DNA of 53,779 bases. Origin: Kribbella turkmenica (GTDB lineage: Bacteria > Actinomycetota > Actinomycetes > Propionibacteriales > Kribbellaceae). Position 1 is the first letter of the stretch, and each line of letters opens with the position of its first letter. The notes beneath the pieces are model-generated. The model was not told the origin of the DNA. It saw nothing but the letters and a program-made list of their open reading frames with translations, and searched no databases. The stretch spans positions 1 through 53,779 of the forward strand of contig NZ_SMKR01000026.1 in assembly GCF_004348725.1 (NCBI RefSeq), given 5' to 3'. The translations under genes and the position numbers were made by a program. Below are positions 28,901-37,326 of the stretch, piece after piece.

Positions 28901-29666
28901 GACCGGTCACGCTGCCGGAGAAGTCCTGCGCCTGCTGCACCTTGCCCACCAGGTCCGGGTGCTGCGCGTCCACCCCGGTGTCCAGTACGGCGACCTCGAC
29001 ACCGGAGCCCTCGTAGCCCGCCTGCCACGCGGCGGGCGCGCCGATTTGCGGGACACTCTTGTCCAGCACCGCGCGCACCTTGCCGTCGAGCCAGATCTTG
29101 CTCACACCACTGTTCAGCGTCTTCGCACCGACGGCGGCGGGCTTCAGCGCCTTCCAGAGCTCGGGCAGCTGCTCCTTGGAAGCGCTTACCGCCGCACCAC
29201 CAATCGAGCTCAGCTCGCGCGTGGTCGTCGTGCCGGCCAGAGAGGCGGAGCCGCGCGCTTTGCCGTCGTACTTCACGATCAGCGGGAGCTGCTTCGCGGT
29301 CGAGTCGCCGTACCCGTCGGCGATGAGCTCCTCGACGTCGAACAAGTCGGCGTCCAGGACACCGTTGGCGATGTAGGGAACCGCGTCGGTCGGCAGCACC
29401 CGGACACCACCGTCGATTTCGACGGTGTGGAAGGTCACCCGCTCCCGGCCGGCTGCGGGACGGAGGGTGACGGCCTTCTTACCAGCGCCTGCGTCGGTTA
29501 CCTCGACGACGTCGCCGGTGATCAGCGTGATCTTGGCGCTGGTGGGTTCGGCTTTCGCGGCAGGGGTCGGTGGTGGTGGGCCGGCGGCGGCGGTGGTCGC
29601 CGTGACCGCACCGAGGGTCAGCAACGCCGCGAGCGCGGCAGCGGTGATCCTGGGAGAGGGGGGCAT
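25992..29666 (-). CDS. Large secreted subtilisin-like protease (S8)
   Basis: 1224 residues from ATG 29666, placed by AAGGAG. A Sec signal peptide (to about residue 28) and a prodomain lead to the catalytic set: Asp229 in VAVLDTGVD, His262 in FGHGTHVA, Asn358 in SAGNSG and Ser437 in SGTSMAAPHVAG. C-terminal beta-sandwich segments and a PA-like insert (AVAVVIRRPGEYEADHIAAA) follow. It is exported and degrades proteins outside the cell. It is divergent from an ECF sigma gene; about 340 bp separate the starts. Large multidomain S8 proteases of this length are common in actinomycetes. Confidence 0.94.
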   Translation of the reverse strand: MPPSPRITAAALAALLTLGAVTATTAAAGPPPPTPAAKAEPTSAKITLITGDVVEVTDAGAGKKAVTLRPAAGRERVTFHTVEIDGGVRVLPTDAVPYIANGVLDADLFDVEELIADGYGDSTAKQLPLIVKYDGKARGSASLAGTTTTRELSSIGGAAVSASKEQLPELWKALKPAAVGAKTLNSGVSKIWLDGKVRAVLDKSVPQIGAPAAWQAGYEGSGVEVAVLDTGVDAQHPDLVGKVQQAQDFSGSVTGPADLFGHGTHVAATIAGTGAGAGGTRKGVAPKADLLVGKVLGDDGYGYDSWIIAGMEWAAAEGAKVVNMSLGGGPTDGLDPLSQAVNDITARTGALFVISAGNSGDDETVGTPGAAAAALTVAAVDRDDKLAWFSSRGPRVGDAGLKPEISAPGVGIVAARAAGTAMGTPVDDLYTAASGTSMAAPHVAGAAALLAQQHPDWKAGQLKDALVSTAKTQPNQTVYAQGAGRVDVSRAISQKVTATGVADFGLVTPTEASTRTITYRNSGNVPVTLSLSAAVTNLDVNKPETDAFGVPATVTVPANGSVDVAVNLAAAKLERGLHSGWVVATGANGIANRTALGALRAGKKYKVTLRGIGRDGQPSGIPALSLFGDNSRSDTLGWIPNGSSRLTVELEEGTYLLNAVVHQYDPQDEQVSLITDPNLEITKDTEVVIDARKAAPITIETPKPSEQQAILSYYVHRVYGNGRAISHGVMHFSTMKAVNVTPTKPVKEGSYEFSSRWQLVAPIVQATAKGVTGPLDIRLLHRSPSFEGKKRFPLVYADSSMTGVKDAVAVVIRRPGEYEADHIAAAARAGAAALIIVRPIDDSVWTVWEPLADREPLPAMVITAKDGQKLIDRARKGKATIDLTLTTSSPYLYDVQQVSAGHIPAKITYKVTPSNSARITTRYADNGGFNWAKEQRFGWRPWQEYSWNDDQRFVETPKVREEWVTSGDSLWQHRVHHEYIWYTGPLTFGMAENPRSYQSGKSDETWFGPVVRPAAAPGVVSTRSGDRLALRIPQFVDQEGHYTIDHFMPAPAVLSRNGTKVAELFNGWADVTTTGDNASYKLDMSTERTDNERQGEWIWGTRTQTSWEFRSRRTDPEKATPLPLLQVGYKVPVDLTGRVGAKTHVVGFNVHQQVGAPAATSTTLKAWASFDDGKSWKMLAVAGKGGKYLALVPSAHGTVSLKVEAKDNTGASVTQTVIRAYGVR

Positions 29667-30009
29667 AGGCGGAACTCCTTCAGGAAGCCGAGGGCAGACG
29701 CACCTCGCCCGCAGAGTTTGCAATTTCAGGAATGAGACACCCCTGTCCACCGCTGCCGTCGCTGCGACATGACGCAACCGCGCCACCCGCGTCCGACATC
29801 AGCAGCATGGCCTCGAGAGTCACTCTAAGTAGTTGGGAACCGTACGCGGCGTGCTTCGCGTAGTGCTCTCCAACGGACCTCTCACTCCGTCAGATCACTG
29901 ACAGACAGCGTGTAAGGACTTTTACAGGTCGCTGTAAGGACACCCGGCGAAGTTGCTCGTACGACGCACCCCGATCCCGCGTCGTACGGATTCGATGAGG
30001 TGTCAGCGA
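29667..30009. promoter_or_regulatory. Divergent control region, subtilase / ECF sigma
   Basis: About 340 bp between two starts. It contains three half-sites: TGTAA at 29911-29915, its inverse TTACA at 29922-29926, and TGTAA at 29933-29937; the longer direct repeat is TGTAAGGAC. No clean sigma-70 pair stands out. The half-sites could bind a regulator or belong to an ECF-type promoter; this is untested. Confidence 0.4.
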
Positions 30010-30582
30010 ATGAGCAGCGATCAGACCGTGTCTTTGGAGATCCGGTTCGCCCGCGGCGAGGAGGAGTCCCTGCGAGAGATCCACGATCTCTACGTGGGCC
30101 GAATGTACGCGGTCGCCTACCGCGCGCTGAGCGACCACGGGCTCGCCGCGGACGCCGTACAGCAGGCTCTCCTGCAGGCTTGGCGCGCCGCCACCAGTTA
30201 CGATCCGAACCGGCCGATCGAACCCTGGCTGTTCGTCATCACCCGCCGGGCGGCGATCGACGTACACCGTCGCCACCGGAGTCGGGTGCCCCTCGTCGAT
30301 GTCGACCGAGCTGACCTGGAGGCCGTCCCGGCAGGCGAGTCCGACTCTCTCGAACGCGCCTGGTTGGTCTGGCAGATACGCGCGGCAATCGAGAAGCTGT
30401 CCGAGTCCGACCAGGCCATCATCAAACTGGCCTACTACGGAAACCTCACCCACCAGGACATCTCCGAGACCCTCGACATCCCGATCGGCACCGTGAAGTC
30501 CCGGATGTTCCGCGCCCAGCGCAAACTCATGACCGGCCTCGAACACCTCCGCGACGAGGTCCTCGAGCCCGTCCACCCCTAG
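30010..30582 (+). CDS. ECF-type RNA polymerase sigma factor
   Basis: 190 residues from ATG 30010 (the frame is open upstream, but the homology starts here). Region 2 is IHDLYVGRMYAVAYRALSDH through NRPIEPWLFVITRRAAIDVH; region 4 is LSESDQAIIKLAYYGNLTHQ and ISETLDIPIGTVKSRMFRAQ. No region 3 or 1.1, as expected for ECF sigmas. No zinc-finger anti-sigma gene follows directly. The nearest candidate is the RskA-like protein at 31500-32132 on the other strand. It may drive the divergent protease gene. Confidence 0.93.
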   Translation: MSSDQTVSLEIRFARGEEESLREIHDLYVGRMYAVAYRALSDHGLAADAVQQALLQAWRAATSYDPNRPIEPWLFVITRRAAIDVHRRHRSRVPLVDVDRADLEAVPAGESDSLERAWLVWQIRAAIEKLSESDQAIIKLAYYGNLTHQDISETLDIPIGTVKSRMFRAQRKLMTGLEHLRDEVLEPVHP

Positions 30583-30689
30583 GCGCGTGCCTGCCCCGTG
30601 CACCCTGACACCGCGCTGCTCCCCAGGCATGAAGGTGTCGGGGTCAACTCCGGAGGCGGGGTGGGCACGCCAATCCGGATTGAGGTCAA

Positions 30690-31488
30690 ATGATCATAGT
30701 TGTCGTCGGCAAAGAAACACCGGCACTGGTCCAAGCTGCGAACGGAGCGGACCTGCGATTCGTCGACTCCATCGATCAAGCGACGGAGGTCTACGGCGAG
30801 ATGGAGGCCGTCATCGGCAGAGTGCCCCCGTCGGTACTTGCGAAAGCGACGCGGCTCAGGTGGGTGCACAGTCCCTCGGCCGGCGTTGACGGTGATCTCT
30901 GTCCCGAAATGCTCAACTCCCCGGCGGTGCTCACTTCGAGCGCGGGCACCGGCGGGATCCCATTGGCCGAGCATGCGATGTTACTGATGCTCATGCTCGA
31001 CCGAGACGTCCCGCGCTGGCTGCGGGCCCAGGCGGATCGTCGCTGGGATCAGTTCACCCATGGCGAACTCGCCGGTCGCACTCTCGGCATCTACGGGCTC
31101 GGCCACTCCGGACTTGACCTTGCCCAGAAGGCCAACGCCTTCCAAATGCGTGTCCTCGGCGTACGACGTCATTCCGAGCGACCAGCGCCGTACGTCGACC
31201 GAGTATGTGAGTTCAATCAAATGGTGGCGGAGTCGGACTTCGTCGTGGTCACGGCACCGCGGACCCCGGCGACGTACGGGCGATTCGATCGGGAAGCGTT
31301 CGCGCGGATGAAGCCGACCGCGTACTTCATCTGTGTCTCCCGCGGCGTTATCGCCGACGACTCCGCACAACGGCGCCAGCACCGACGGCAAGGCCCGGCG
31401 CGGCGACGAGTTCGCGCGAGAGAACCTTCGTCGTTTCGTCAACGGAGAAGCTCTCCACAACGTGGTCGACAAGTCCGCGGGCTACTGA
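30690..31488 (+). pseudogene. D-2-hydroxyacid dehydrogenase with internal deletion
   Basis: The first 225 codons are a good dehydrogenase: VHSPSAGVDG, the Rossmann motif GIYGLGHSGLDLA and the start of the catalytic part FICVSRGVIADD (Arg). Immediately after IADD the frame no longer matches. In another frame the true C-terminus continues from NGASTDGKARRGDEFARENL to NVVDKSAGY, stop at 31486-31488. The segment that carries the catalytic Glu and His is absent, so a deletion with frameshift near 31362-31372 inactivated it. Confidence 0.85.
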
Positions 31489-31499
31489 TACGACCATGT

Positions 31500-32132
31500 T
31501 CAGCTCGATTTGAGTGAGCCCTTGAGAACTACGCGGCCCGACGAGGCTGGACCCCCGTCGACGCGCTGCACTGTCACCGTGAGGGTGTCGTACACAGAGG
31601 TGTCCTCGACACCAGACCACAGAACGATGTCCTCACCACCGCCGCGGGCATGGAAGGTGCCGATGGTGACGGCGGCGTCCTTGCCCTTGAGCCATCCCTG
31701 GTAGTAGCTGTCAGCCGGGGCCGGCTGCAGACCGCTCACATCCAAGACGATTTCCAAACCAGAAGGCGTCTTGCGCAACGTTCCTTCCGCGGCACTGCCT
31801 GGTTGCAGGTCGGTGCCAGTCAGACGGAACGCGATGTCGTGCGGCGGTCCCTGTGCGGCCATTTGGTAGCCGACTCCTGCCCCGAGCGCTACCGGAGCGG
31901 CAACGGCAGCGGCTAGGGCGAGCCATCGCCGCGCCGGCCTCGTTTTCCGGTGATCGCCAGTCTGCCGCTCGGTCAGGACAGTCACGTTCGGGCCGAGATC
32001 GTTCGACGCCTCAAGCGATCGCGCCACACCCGACCACAGTGAGGTGGGAGTCTGCGCCCATACGGACTCCTGCCGGCAGACGGCAGCAATGTCCGCAGGA
32101 AGCTCAGACTGCTCAGAGCCACCGAAGTTCAC
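31500..32132 (-). CDS. RskA-like anti-sigma membrane protein
   Basis: 210 residues. A cytoplasmic N-terminus of about 65 residues (LPADIAAVCRQESVWAQTP) is followed by one helix (WLALAAAVAAPVALGAGVGY) and an outside beta domain (LEIVLDVSGLQPAPADSYYQ, AAVTIGTFHARGGGEDIVLW, GPASSGRVVLKGSL) typical of the anti-sigma-K C-terminal domain. The N-terminus has no clear His-Cys zinc motif. Its partner may be the sigma factor at 30010-30582, though the genes are convergent and separated by a pseudogene, which is not the usual arrangement. Confidence 0.72.
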   Translation of the reverse strand: MNFGGSEQSELPADIAAVCRQESVWAQTPTSLWSGVARSLEASNDLGPNVTVLTERQTGDHRKTRPARRWLALAAAVAAPVALGAGVGYQMAAQGPPHDIAFRLTGTDLQPGSAAEGTLRKTPSGLEIVLDVSGLQPAPADSYYQGWLKGKDAAVTIGTFHARGGGEDIVLWSGVEDTSVYDTLTVTVQRVDGGPASSGRVVLKGSLKSS

Positions 32133-32311
32133 GGAATCTCCTTAACCCAAATGGTGTTCTGCAAGGACTACGCACCGCACAGCAACCCCAGTTCCACCTT
32201 CGGCCGAAGAAGCATCATCTGAATCTGTCCGTCGCACCAGTCGGAACCGGGATCCGCGCGACTCACGTAGATCCCAGTGAAATCGATGAGGGTGAGAAAG
32301 GTGAAGTGAGG

Positions 32312-33871
32312 ATGGCAAGGAGTAGACGTCTCATCGCGGCGTTCGCTATGACGGGGCTCGCCGTGGCACTTGGGCTCTTCCCGTATGAGCGCGTCGACGC
32401 CGTTGCCGTAGCCAAGTTCTCGGCCGCTTCGAAGGACGGCGTGCCCGACCAGTACTGGGTCGAGACAGCATCGGATGTGCCAGCGAGTGGAATCGCAAAA
32501 TCCGCCGCACGGGAGCACGGTGGACGAGTCAAGCACGTCCTCGACAACGGCTTCGTCGTCCAGATGTCCGAGAGCCAGGCACGCGCCCTTGCCAAAGACT
32601 CGGACGTCGTGCGCGTCCTGCAGGACACGTGGCTCAGGCCGACTGCCGTATCGCAGCCCAATCCGCCCAAGCACCTCGACCGGATCAATGAACGGGTGCT
32701 TCCCCTCGACGGGGCGTACTACCCCGACCTCAACTCGCCGAAGAAACCCGGAGCCGGCAAGACGATCTACGTCATCGACTCGGGCATCAATACCGCGCAC
32801 GTCGCCTTCGGTGGCCGAGCCTCGAACGCCATCGACGTCGCCAACGATCCCGGCGATCAGTGGTACAACAAGGACTGCACAGGCCACGGGACTGCGGTCG
32901 CAGCTCTTGCCGGCGGGGACACCTACGGGGTGGCGCGCGGAGCGAGCATCGTGGGTATCAAGGTTCAGCGCGGCTGCGAGACTGTCGTGTCGCGGTTCAA
33001 CCTTGTTGCTGCGGTCAACTGGATCACCAACAATGCACCGCCGAAGTCGGTGGTGAACATCTCGATCGCGGGTCCGGCATTTGATGGGGGCTCCGATGCC
33101 GGAGCCCGCGTCGTCGAGGCCGCGATCCGGGCCTCGGTCGCTGCTGGCCACACCTACGTCGTAGGTGCCGGCAACAACGACGGCAACGCCTGCGACGTCA
33201 GCCCGGCGCGGATGCCGGAGGTCATAGCCGTCGCCGCCTCGTCGGCAGCCACCGACGTCCGCTGGCCCTCGTCCAACTTCGGCTTCTGCGTCAATCTCTA
33301 CGCGCCAGGTGAGAACATCACCACCGCATCGAACCTCAGCCCGACGGCAACTCTGACAGGTTCTGGTACCTCGTTCGCCGCACCACAGGTGGCAGGCGCG
33401 GTCGCCTTCCGTAGCATGAGCGGCGCGCCGAATCCCGGGTTCCAGGTCGAGTTCGAGTCGACGCCGAACGCCGTCAAGGACGAGCCGGACGTCAACGCCG
33501 CCCAACTGCTCCATGTCGGCGGCCTGTACGCCAACCCCACGGATGTCCCGATCAAGGACAAGGCCACAGTGTCATCGACGATTGCGGTCAGTGGCGAAGG
33601 TGACCCTGGGGCCGCACTTGGTACGGTTCTGCGGATCAACGCCGTCATCAAGCACCAGGCACGCGGTCAGCTTCAAGTCGACCTGGTCGTACCCACCGGC
33701 AAGAAGTACCGGCTGCATTCGATGAGCAACGACACCGGTGACGACCTCATCCTCAAGCAGATCCCGGTCAACGCCTCGGATATCCCCCCGAACGGCAACT
33801 GGCAACTCCAGATCTTCGATGGCGTCACCGGCACCACCGGAACCCTGATCGACTGGAACATCCAGTTCTGA
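32312..33871 (+). CDS. Secreted subtilase with C-terminal P (Homo B) domain
   Basis: 519 residues from ATG 32312 with GGTGAAGTGAGG upstream; the longer open frame is not supported. Signal peptide to about residue 30, an inhibitor-I9-like propeptide (QYWVETASDVPASGIAKSAA), then the proteinase-K-type catalytic set: Asp156 (YVIDSGIN), His192 (TGHGTAVA), the VVGAGNND oxyanion segment and Ser354 (GSGTSFAAPQVAG). From about residue 420 a P/proprotein-convertase domain follows (VDLVVPTGKKYRLHS, WQLQIFDG, LIDWNIQF). Exported endopeptidase. A strong hairpin terminates it. Confidence 0.92.
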   Translation: MARSRRLIAAFAMTGLAVALGLFPYERVDAVAVAKFSAASKDGVPDQYWVETASDVPASGIAKSAAREHGGRVKHVLDNGFVVQMSESQARALAKDSDVVRVLQDTWLRPTAVSQPNPPKHLDRINERVLPLDGAYYPDLNSPKKPGAGKTIYVIDSGINTAHVAFGGRASNAIDVANDPGDQWYNKDCTGHGTAVAALAGGDTYGVARGASIVGIKVQRGCETVVSRFNLVAAVNWITNNAPPKSVVNISIAGPAFDGGSDAGARVVEAAIRASVAAGHTYVVGAGNNDGNACDVSPARMPEVIAVAASSAATDVRWPSSNFGFCVNLYAPGENITTASNLSPTATLTGSGTSFAAPQVAGAVAFRSMSGAPNPGFQVEFESTPNAVKDEPDVNAAQLLHVGGLYANPTDVPIKDKATVSSTIAVSGEGDPGAALGTVLRINAVIKHQARGQLQVDLVVPTGKKYRLHSMSNDTGDDLILKQIPVNASDIPPNGNWQLQIFDGVTGTTGTLIDWNIQF

Positions 33872-33911
33872 CCCGGTACGACGCTCCAAGCGGCGTCCGC
33901 GGTCTCACTCC

Positions 33912-33949
33912 GCGCGGGGCTCTCTGATCGCACCCAGAGAGCCCCGCGC
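33912..33949. terminator. Hairpin after the P-domain subtilase
   Basis: Perfect 15-bp stem GCGCGGGGCTCTCTG with an 8-base loop, 41 bp after the stop codon. No U tract follows, as is common in actinomycetes. Confidence 0.9.
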
Positions 33950-34106
33950 TTCCTTGCCCACAAGAAAAAACCGCACAGTCGGCCGGTGGAACTGTATTGA
34001 TTCTGAGCTCCGTACGAGTAAGTGAAAGCAGATGGAAACACCGGGCCCTTCCCGGAAGCGTCCAACCGGGGACGTCCATCTCAGAAGCGACGAAGGATAT
34101 TCAACA

Positions 34107-34955
34107 ATGCGTATTGGAAAGCGCCTGGCGCGCGGTTCGCTGCTCGCCGCCGCAGCCTCCGCCGTGGTGATCGGCATTACGGCAGCCCCGAGCCACGCCG
34201 CGACTGGCAAGGTCACGGTCAGCGGGAACACCATCGTCTATGTCGGCACCAACGACTTCAACGAGATCCACGTGATCCGCGAGATCCGCCCGGACGGCAC
34301 CAGCAAGATCACCCTTGAAGATCGGGGCCTGGCCACCCTCCAGGCGAGCGGAGAATGCACGCAGGTCAGCACCATCAAGGCGGAGTGCCCGGTCATGCCC
34401 GACATCTATCTCACGCTGGGCGGCGGGAACGATCAAGTGCGCATCGCCAAGCACGGAACGCCGGCTTTCGGGATCTCGACCGCGGTCTCAGGCGATGACG
34501 GCAACGACATCTTCTACGGTGGCACTGACGCCGGCGTCTCCGATGTCTGGTTCTTCGGTGGGGCCGGTATCGACACCGCCGACTACTCCACCAGCAAGCG
34601 GTCCATCGATGTTCGTATGAACGATGGGAAGGCGGCGGACGGTCGCAGGGCAACTCTCACCAGCCCCGCCGACCGCGACAACATCCAGGAGGACGTCGAG
34701 CAGCTCATCGGCAGCAAGTACGGCGACTTCCTGGTCGGCAACGAACTGAACAACTTCCTGTACGGCGGGGAAGGCAAGGATCAACTGCACGGACGGGAAG
34801 GCGGCGACTACCTCGACGCGACAGACGTCGGCACCGGCTGGTCGAGCATCGACCTGGTGATCGACTGCGGCATCGGCGGCACCGGCCACGACGAGTCCCG
34901 GGTAGACGTCGACGACCCCAAGTCCAAAGAATGCGCACGGGAAATCCGCGTCTGA
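34107..34955 (+). CDS. Secreted RTX-repeat (calcium-binding) protein
   Basis: 282 residues from ATG 34107 after GAAGGA. Signal peptide ending TAAPSHA. The body has short glycine/aspartate nonapeptide-type repeats: LGGGNDQVRIA, SGDDGNDIFYGGTD, FFGGAGIDTADYS, VGNELNNFLYGGEGKDQLHG and GREGGDYLDATD. Such repeats fold as calcium-bound parallel beta-rolls after export. No enzymatic domain is visible. A 13-bp hairpin follows. It could be a structural or surface-associated protein; role unknown. Confidence 0.85.
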   Translation: MRIGKRLARGSLLAAAASAVVIGITAAPSHAATGKVTVSGNTIVYVGTNDFNEIHVIREIRPDGTSKITLEDRGLATLQASGECTQVSTIKAECPVMPDIYLTLGGGNDQVRIAKHGTPAFGISTAVSGDDGNDIFYGGTDAGVSDVWFFGGAGIDTADYSTSKRSIDVRMNDGKAADGRRATLTSPADRDNIQEDVEQLIGSKYGDFLVGNELNNFLYGGEGKDQLHGREGGDYLDATDVGTGWSSIDLVIDCGIGGTGHDESRVDVDDPKSKECAREIRV

Positions 34956-34998
34956 CAGATCGCACACAGCGGCTGATGACAGCCGCACCACACATAGT

Positions 34999-35029
34999 CG
35001 GGCCCTGGCGATTGTCTCGCCAGGGCCCG
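34999..35029. terminator. Bidirectional hairpin terminator
   Basis: Perfect 13-bp stem CGGGCCCTGGCGA with loop TTGTC, between the convergent RTX gene and the polytopic membrane gene. It can serve both. Confidence 0.9.
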
Positions 35030-35044
35030 CACGCATGACGAGAC

Positions 35045-35902
35045 TCAGTCCGAGCGGGGGTCTTGGTCGTCCGCGTGCGGTGCGAATGCAACCAGCAGAC
35101 CGAAGCCAAGGAGCGGTCCGGCGCCGAATCCGATGAGTGGCGCCGGCGTCAGTCCGGCCACCGAGCATGCGAACAGCACTGCGTAGTAGGAAGCCACGGC
35201 TGCCAGCCACGCAGGACCGCGGGCCGAGAAGACGCACAGGCAAGCGATGAACGCCAACGCGCTGAGGATGACGGCGACGCCCACGAACACGGATCGATCG
35301 AGTGCCAGCGCGAAGACGCCTTCGACGTGCGGAACCGGCGCAAGCGGATCAGGGCGTGTGAACGCCCACGCGGTGACGAGCGCAAGGGCGAGCAGGGGAC
35401 CGGCGGTCTTGAGCAAACTCCCGCGATATCGCAGCAGTAGGACTGTCGAGCCCGTGAGCAACGCGAGCGCCTGCGAGGCGTCCGGTTGAAGCGCCAAGAC
35501 GACACTGGAACAGACGGTTCCGGTCAGCGCGATCACTTCGCCAACTCGCCGCCGTCGTACCAGTACCGCGCAGGCGGCGAGGAACGAGGGCAACAACACG
35601 GGAGCCATGTAGAGGCTCAACGGACCGAGCGCGATCCAGCGAGTTGGCCCTGTCGTCGATGCATCGAGCAAGGGGACGGCAATCGCGATCGGGGTCGACG
35701 TGACGACGATCCGCGCAGCGGCGTCACCTCGGGTCCGGCGATCCAGCAACCGACCCACCGCGACGAGCACCAACGCTCCACAGATCATCCCGAGCTGCAT
35801 CGACCAGACGCGAGAACTCACGTTTGCCAATGCAAGAACGGCAAAGCCGGCGGCAATCGGCGGCGCCGCCGACAGAAGCAGCGGTAAGCGGGTTTGAGTC
35901 AT
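35045..35902 (-). CDS. Polytopic membrane protein, weakly FtsW/RodA-like
   Basis: 285 residues from ATG 35902, with AGGAG five bases upstream; the frame upstream of that is not supported. I count about eight or nine hydrophobic helices. The segment TRWIALGPLSLYMAPVLLPS and ALQPDASQALALLTGSTVLL recall the RWI-LGP and LQPD signatures of shape/division (SEDS) proteins, but the protein is shorter and the catalytic Asp region is not clear. Function unknown. No operon partner; the divergent neighbour is a secreted protein. Confidence 0.6.
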   Translation of the reverse strand: MTQTRLPLLLSAAPPIAAGFAVLALANVSSRVWSMQLGMICGALVLVAVGRLLDRRTRGDAAARIVVTSTPIAIAVPLLDASTTGPTRWIALGPLSLYMAPVLLPSFLAACAVLVRRRRVGEVIALTGTVCSSVVLALQPDASQALALLTGSTVLLLRYRGSLLKTAGPLLALALVTAWAFTRPDPLAPVPHVEGVFALALDRSVFVGVAVILSALAFIACLCVFSARGPAWLAAVASYYAVLFACSVAGLTPAPLIGFGAGPLLGFGLLVAFAPHADDQDPRSD

Positions 35903-36067
35903 GGCACTCCTGGGTCGGTCGGCGGCCTGCGCAGGTGTGCCTGACCCTGCGTCGAAAACAGGTGGGGATTTCCACCAAAATACAGGGAACCAGGCATCGA
36001 GCGGCAACCGTAACTAGGTCGTGAAAGGCGCACATCATTGCGCACCCAAGGAAAGTTGGAGATCTAA

Positions 36068-37192
36068 TCGTCTAACGGAAAAGTCCGGCGCCGCGGTCTC
36101 GCGTCGATCGCGATCCTCGCAGCCCTCTCGGCCGCCGGCATCGGTCTCGCGCAGAGCTCCTCGGGGGCGGAGGACCACGAGCCGCCGGCCTCGGTTCAGG
36201 ACATCGAGAAGGCGGTGGCCTTCGCGACCGCGAAGTCGCTGGCCAGCCCGACCTGGCGGAACGCGGTCGTTCAATCGGTGGTCACGGGCCAACAGGTCGA
36301 CCTCGAAGCCACGGCCGCCCAGTTCGGTCAGTCGACTCTCGCGTCCAATCTGGACGGCGCGAACAACGAGGCGCTCGCTCTGAAGGGCCTTCCGTCCTCT
36401 GTGGGCTCGCTGCTGGTCATGCGGCTCGCTGATCCCGCGATGGCCACTGCGCTCAAGGCCGGCACGCTGCCGCTTGTCGCCGTACCCGCGGACGATGACA
36501 GTGGTACGAGCTCGGTTGTCTCGTACGACACCACCGGACGCGAGGTGAAGCTGCCGCGCTACACCCGGCCCACCCAGCCTGTCATCATGATCGACGTTGA
36601 CGTCGCCAAGGCGATGGCGGCCGGCGCTGACCTGATGAACAAGACCCTCGTCGAAGGCGGTCACGGGACTGCTGCAGCCACGGACATCGGTACGGCGGAC
36701 GCGATCCCGACCACGAAGATCACCGAGATTCGGCTCAACAACGACCACGACCCGTGGTTCAAGGGCAACTCGGAGATCTATACAATCGTCGGCGGCGTGG
36801 GCAAGGACAACAAGGCCAAGGCCACAATCGTCAAGATGCCCTATCTGAACGACGAGAAGCACACGTACAAGCCCAACCAGATCCTGATCTGGTGGAACAA
36901 CTACAAGTACAACGCGGTAGACGCCGTCATGATGGAGGACGACGGCGACACGAACTACCTGGCACTGGCACAGGAGATCAACAAAGGCCTCGCTGGAGTC
37001 ACCGACAAGTGGACCGAATACGCGCCGCTCGTCGACAACATCATGAAGGCAATCCCCAACAAGTGGTGGACGGACGACCCGGACCACGTCGAGCAGTGGT
37101 ACACCCTGCAGAAGAACACGACCGGTCAGCAAAACGGCGCATCCGGCAACGGCTGGATGAAGGTCGTCCCGTTCCTCGTGGACGAGCTGTAA
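36068..37192 (+). CDS. DUF3103-like secreted protein, start codon unresolved
   Basis: The well-supported part starts at GTG 36215 and gives 325 residues, with LVMRLADPAMATALKAGTLP, VIMIDVDVAKAMAAG and ILIWWNNYKYNAVDAVMMED. I recall this as a DUF3103-type actinobacterial secreted protein; its activity is unknown. Upstream in the same frame from 36080 lies a clear signal peptide (KVRRRGLASIAILAALSAAG), but no ATG, GTG or TTG occurs between the in-frame stop at 36065 and 36215. A GGAG box sits right before codon TCG 36068, where a start would be expected. A lost start or a one-base loss in the AAAA run near 36079 explains this. Confidence 0.7.
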   Translation, partial: SSNGKVRRRGLASIAILAALSAAGIGLAQSSSGAEDHEPPASVQDIEKAVAFATAKSLASPTWRNAVVQSVVTGQQVDLEATAAQFGQSTLASNLDGANNEALALKGLPSSVGSLLVMRLADPAMATALKAGTLPLVAVPADDDSGTSSVVSYDTTGREVKLPRYTRPTQPVIMIDVDVAKAMAAGADLMNKTLVEGGHGTAAATDIGTADAIPTTKITEIRLNNDHDPWFKGNSEIYTIVGGVGKDNKAKATIVKMPYLNDEKHTYKPNQILIWWNNYKYNAVDAVMMEDDGDTNYLALAQEINKGLAGVTDKWTEYAPLVDNIMKAIPNKWWTDDPDHVEQWYTLQKNTTGQQNGASGNGWMKVVPFLVDEL

Positions 37193-37205
37193 CCGAAATG
37201 ACGAT

Positions 37206-37234
37206 GGTTTGCCCGCCGCCGCGGCGGGCCAACC
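37206..37234. terminator. GC-rich hairpin after the DUF3103-like gene
   Basis: GCCCGCCG pairs with CGGCGGGC across CCG, with outer GGTT/AACC pairing, 14 bp after the stop. Probably the first of two stacked terminators. Confidence 0.7.
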
Positions 37235-37279
37235 TCGATCCGGCCCTGCGACGATCTGTGTGAAGCATCCAGGCCGGCC

Positions 37280-37320
37280 CAGTCCTTGCTCAGCCCTTCG
37301 GGGGAGCCGAGCAAGGACTG
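37280..37320. terminator. Bidirectional hairpin between convergent genes
   Basis: CAGTCCTTGCTC (37280-37291) pairs perfectly with 37309-37320 around a 17-base loop that can itself pair. It is followed by ATTTCATC. It ends both the DUF3103-like gene and the acetyltransferase operon. Confidence 0.85.
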
Positions 37321-37326
37321 ATTTCA

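Noticed and set aside
28284..29735. 483-codon plus-strand frame
   Set aside because: Antisense to the large subtilase with its catalytic triad.
32168..33514. 448-codon minus-strand frame
   Set aside because: Antisense to the P-domain subtilase; no family motifs.
34107..34955. RTX cytotoxin
   Set aside because: There is no toxin or protease domain and no type I secretion genes; it has a Sec signal peptide.
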